Of a DNA stretch of 5,643 nucleotides, positions 5,489 through 5,643 are shown one piece after another. The first letter of the stretch is position 1; every line of letters starts with the position of its first letter. A program made the translations under genes and the position numbers. The notes beneath the pieces were generated by a model, which did no database searches, had not been told where the DNA came from, and was given only the letters and a program-made list of their open reading frames with translations. The stretch comes from JAZDLO01 sp043801935 (GTDB lineage: Bacteria > Actinomycetota > Thermoleophilia > RBG-16-64-13), in contig JAZDLO010000131.1 in the NCBI GenBank assembly GCA_043801935.1, positions 1 through 5,643 on the forward strand, in the 5' to 3' direction.

Positions 5489-5643
5489 TCAACCGGCCGG
5501 CCCGGCCTGCCCGGCGTGCGGAAGGTCGCTCGGGACACGCCCGCCGAAGCCCACGAGCCGCACTTCCAGCTCCAGCGTCACCCCGAACCTTCCGAGGACC
5601 GCCTGGCGGACCCGCTCCACCAGCGTGAGGATCTCCTGCGCCG
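5489..5643 (-). CDS. murB: UDP-N-acetylmuramate dehydrogenase (MurB), C-terminal 50 residues
   Basis: MurB reduces UDP-GlcNAc-enolpyruvate to UDP-MurNAc in the cytoplasm, using NADPH and FAD, for peptidoglycan synthesis. Only the last 50 codons are here; the rest lies beyond the right edge. The visible part reads AQEILTLVERVRQAVLGRFG followed by VTLELEVRLVGF, which matches the conserved end of MurB: a helix with the pattern I-x2-V-x2-V, then G-V-x-L-E-x-E-V-R-x-x-G. The second Glu of LELEV corresponds to the conserved C-terminal active-site Glu (Glu325 in E. coli MurB). An 18-residue Gly/Pro/Ala-rich tail follows before TGA. The gene is in the same orientation as the peptidase, 256 bp upstream of it, and convergent with the HMA-like ORF. 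Confidence 0.85.
   Translation of the reverse strand, partial: AQEILTLVERVRQAVLGRFGVTLELEVRLVGFGGRVPSDLPHAGQAGPAG

Noticed and set aside
1..5643. CRISPR array, tRNA or rRNA genes
   Set aside because: No spaced repeats of CRISPR unit length, no tRNA cloverleaf features and no rRNA-like sequence were seen. The only regular array is the 13-bp-period motif, which is far too short.

Overview
The window is GC-rich DNA carrying four genes on the minus strand that read leftward, one two-gene insertion element among them, and one small plus-strand ORF. The M28-family secreted peptidase combines carboxypeptidase-regulatory-like repeats, an adhesin/MAM-like jelly-roll and a FlgD-Ig-like C-terminal domain. 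This architecture is common in FCB-group and related environmental bacteria such as Candidatus Eisenbacteria. That placement is inferred from protein architecture alone, and no rRNA or other phylogenetic marker is present apart from a short murB tail.

Layout from left to right. Positions 1-261 (minus) hold the start of a secreted protein that runs off the left edge. Positions 262-386 are its upstream region. Positions 387-2260 are best read as an insertion sequence. Its 17-bp perfect inverted repeats lie at 387-403 and 2244-2260, with a second, nested inverted motif inside each end. It carries two coupled minus-strand genes: a 115-aa DUF6788-like protein (1768-2115) followed by a 397-aa DDE transposase (578-1771) that starts in a GTGA overlap. 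The upstream gene has a clear -35/-10 promoter, and its -10 lies inside a perfect 8-6-8 palindrome that abuts the ATG. Positions 2261-2367 hold a terminator-like hairpin just outside the element and four 8-bp motifs spaced exactly 13 bp apart that run into the stop codon of the next gene. Positions 2368-5232 (minus) encode a 954-aa exported M28 zinc aminopeptidase. Positions 5260-5454 (plus) hold a 64-aa ORF whose second half is HMA (heavy-metal-associated) domain-like. Positions 5489-5643 (minus) are the 3' end of murB.

The genes do not form one pathway. murB (cell wall precursor synthesis), the secreted peptidase, the insertion element and the left-edge secreted protein all read leftward, so read-through from the peptidase gene would enter the element and then the left-edge gene. 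The most notable structures are regulatory: the palindrome over the element's promoter and start codon, the hairpin beside the element end, and the 13-bp-period motif array. Nothing here is a clearly new multi-gene system.
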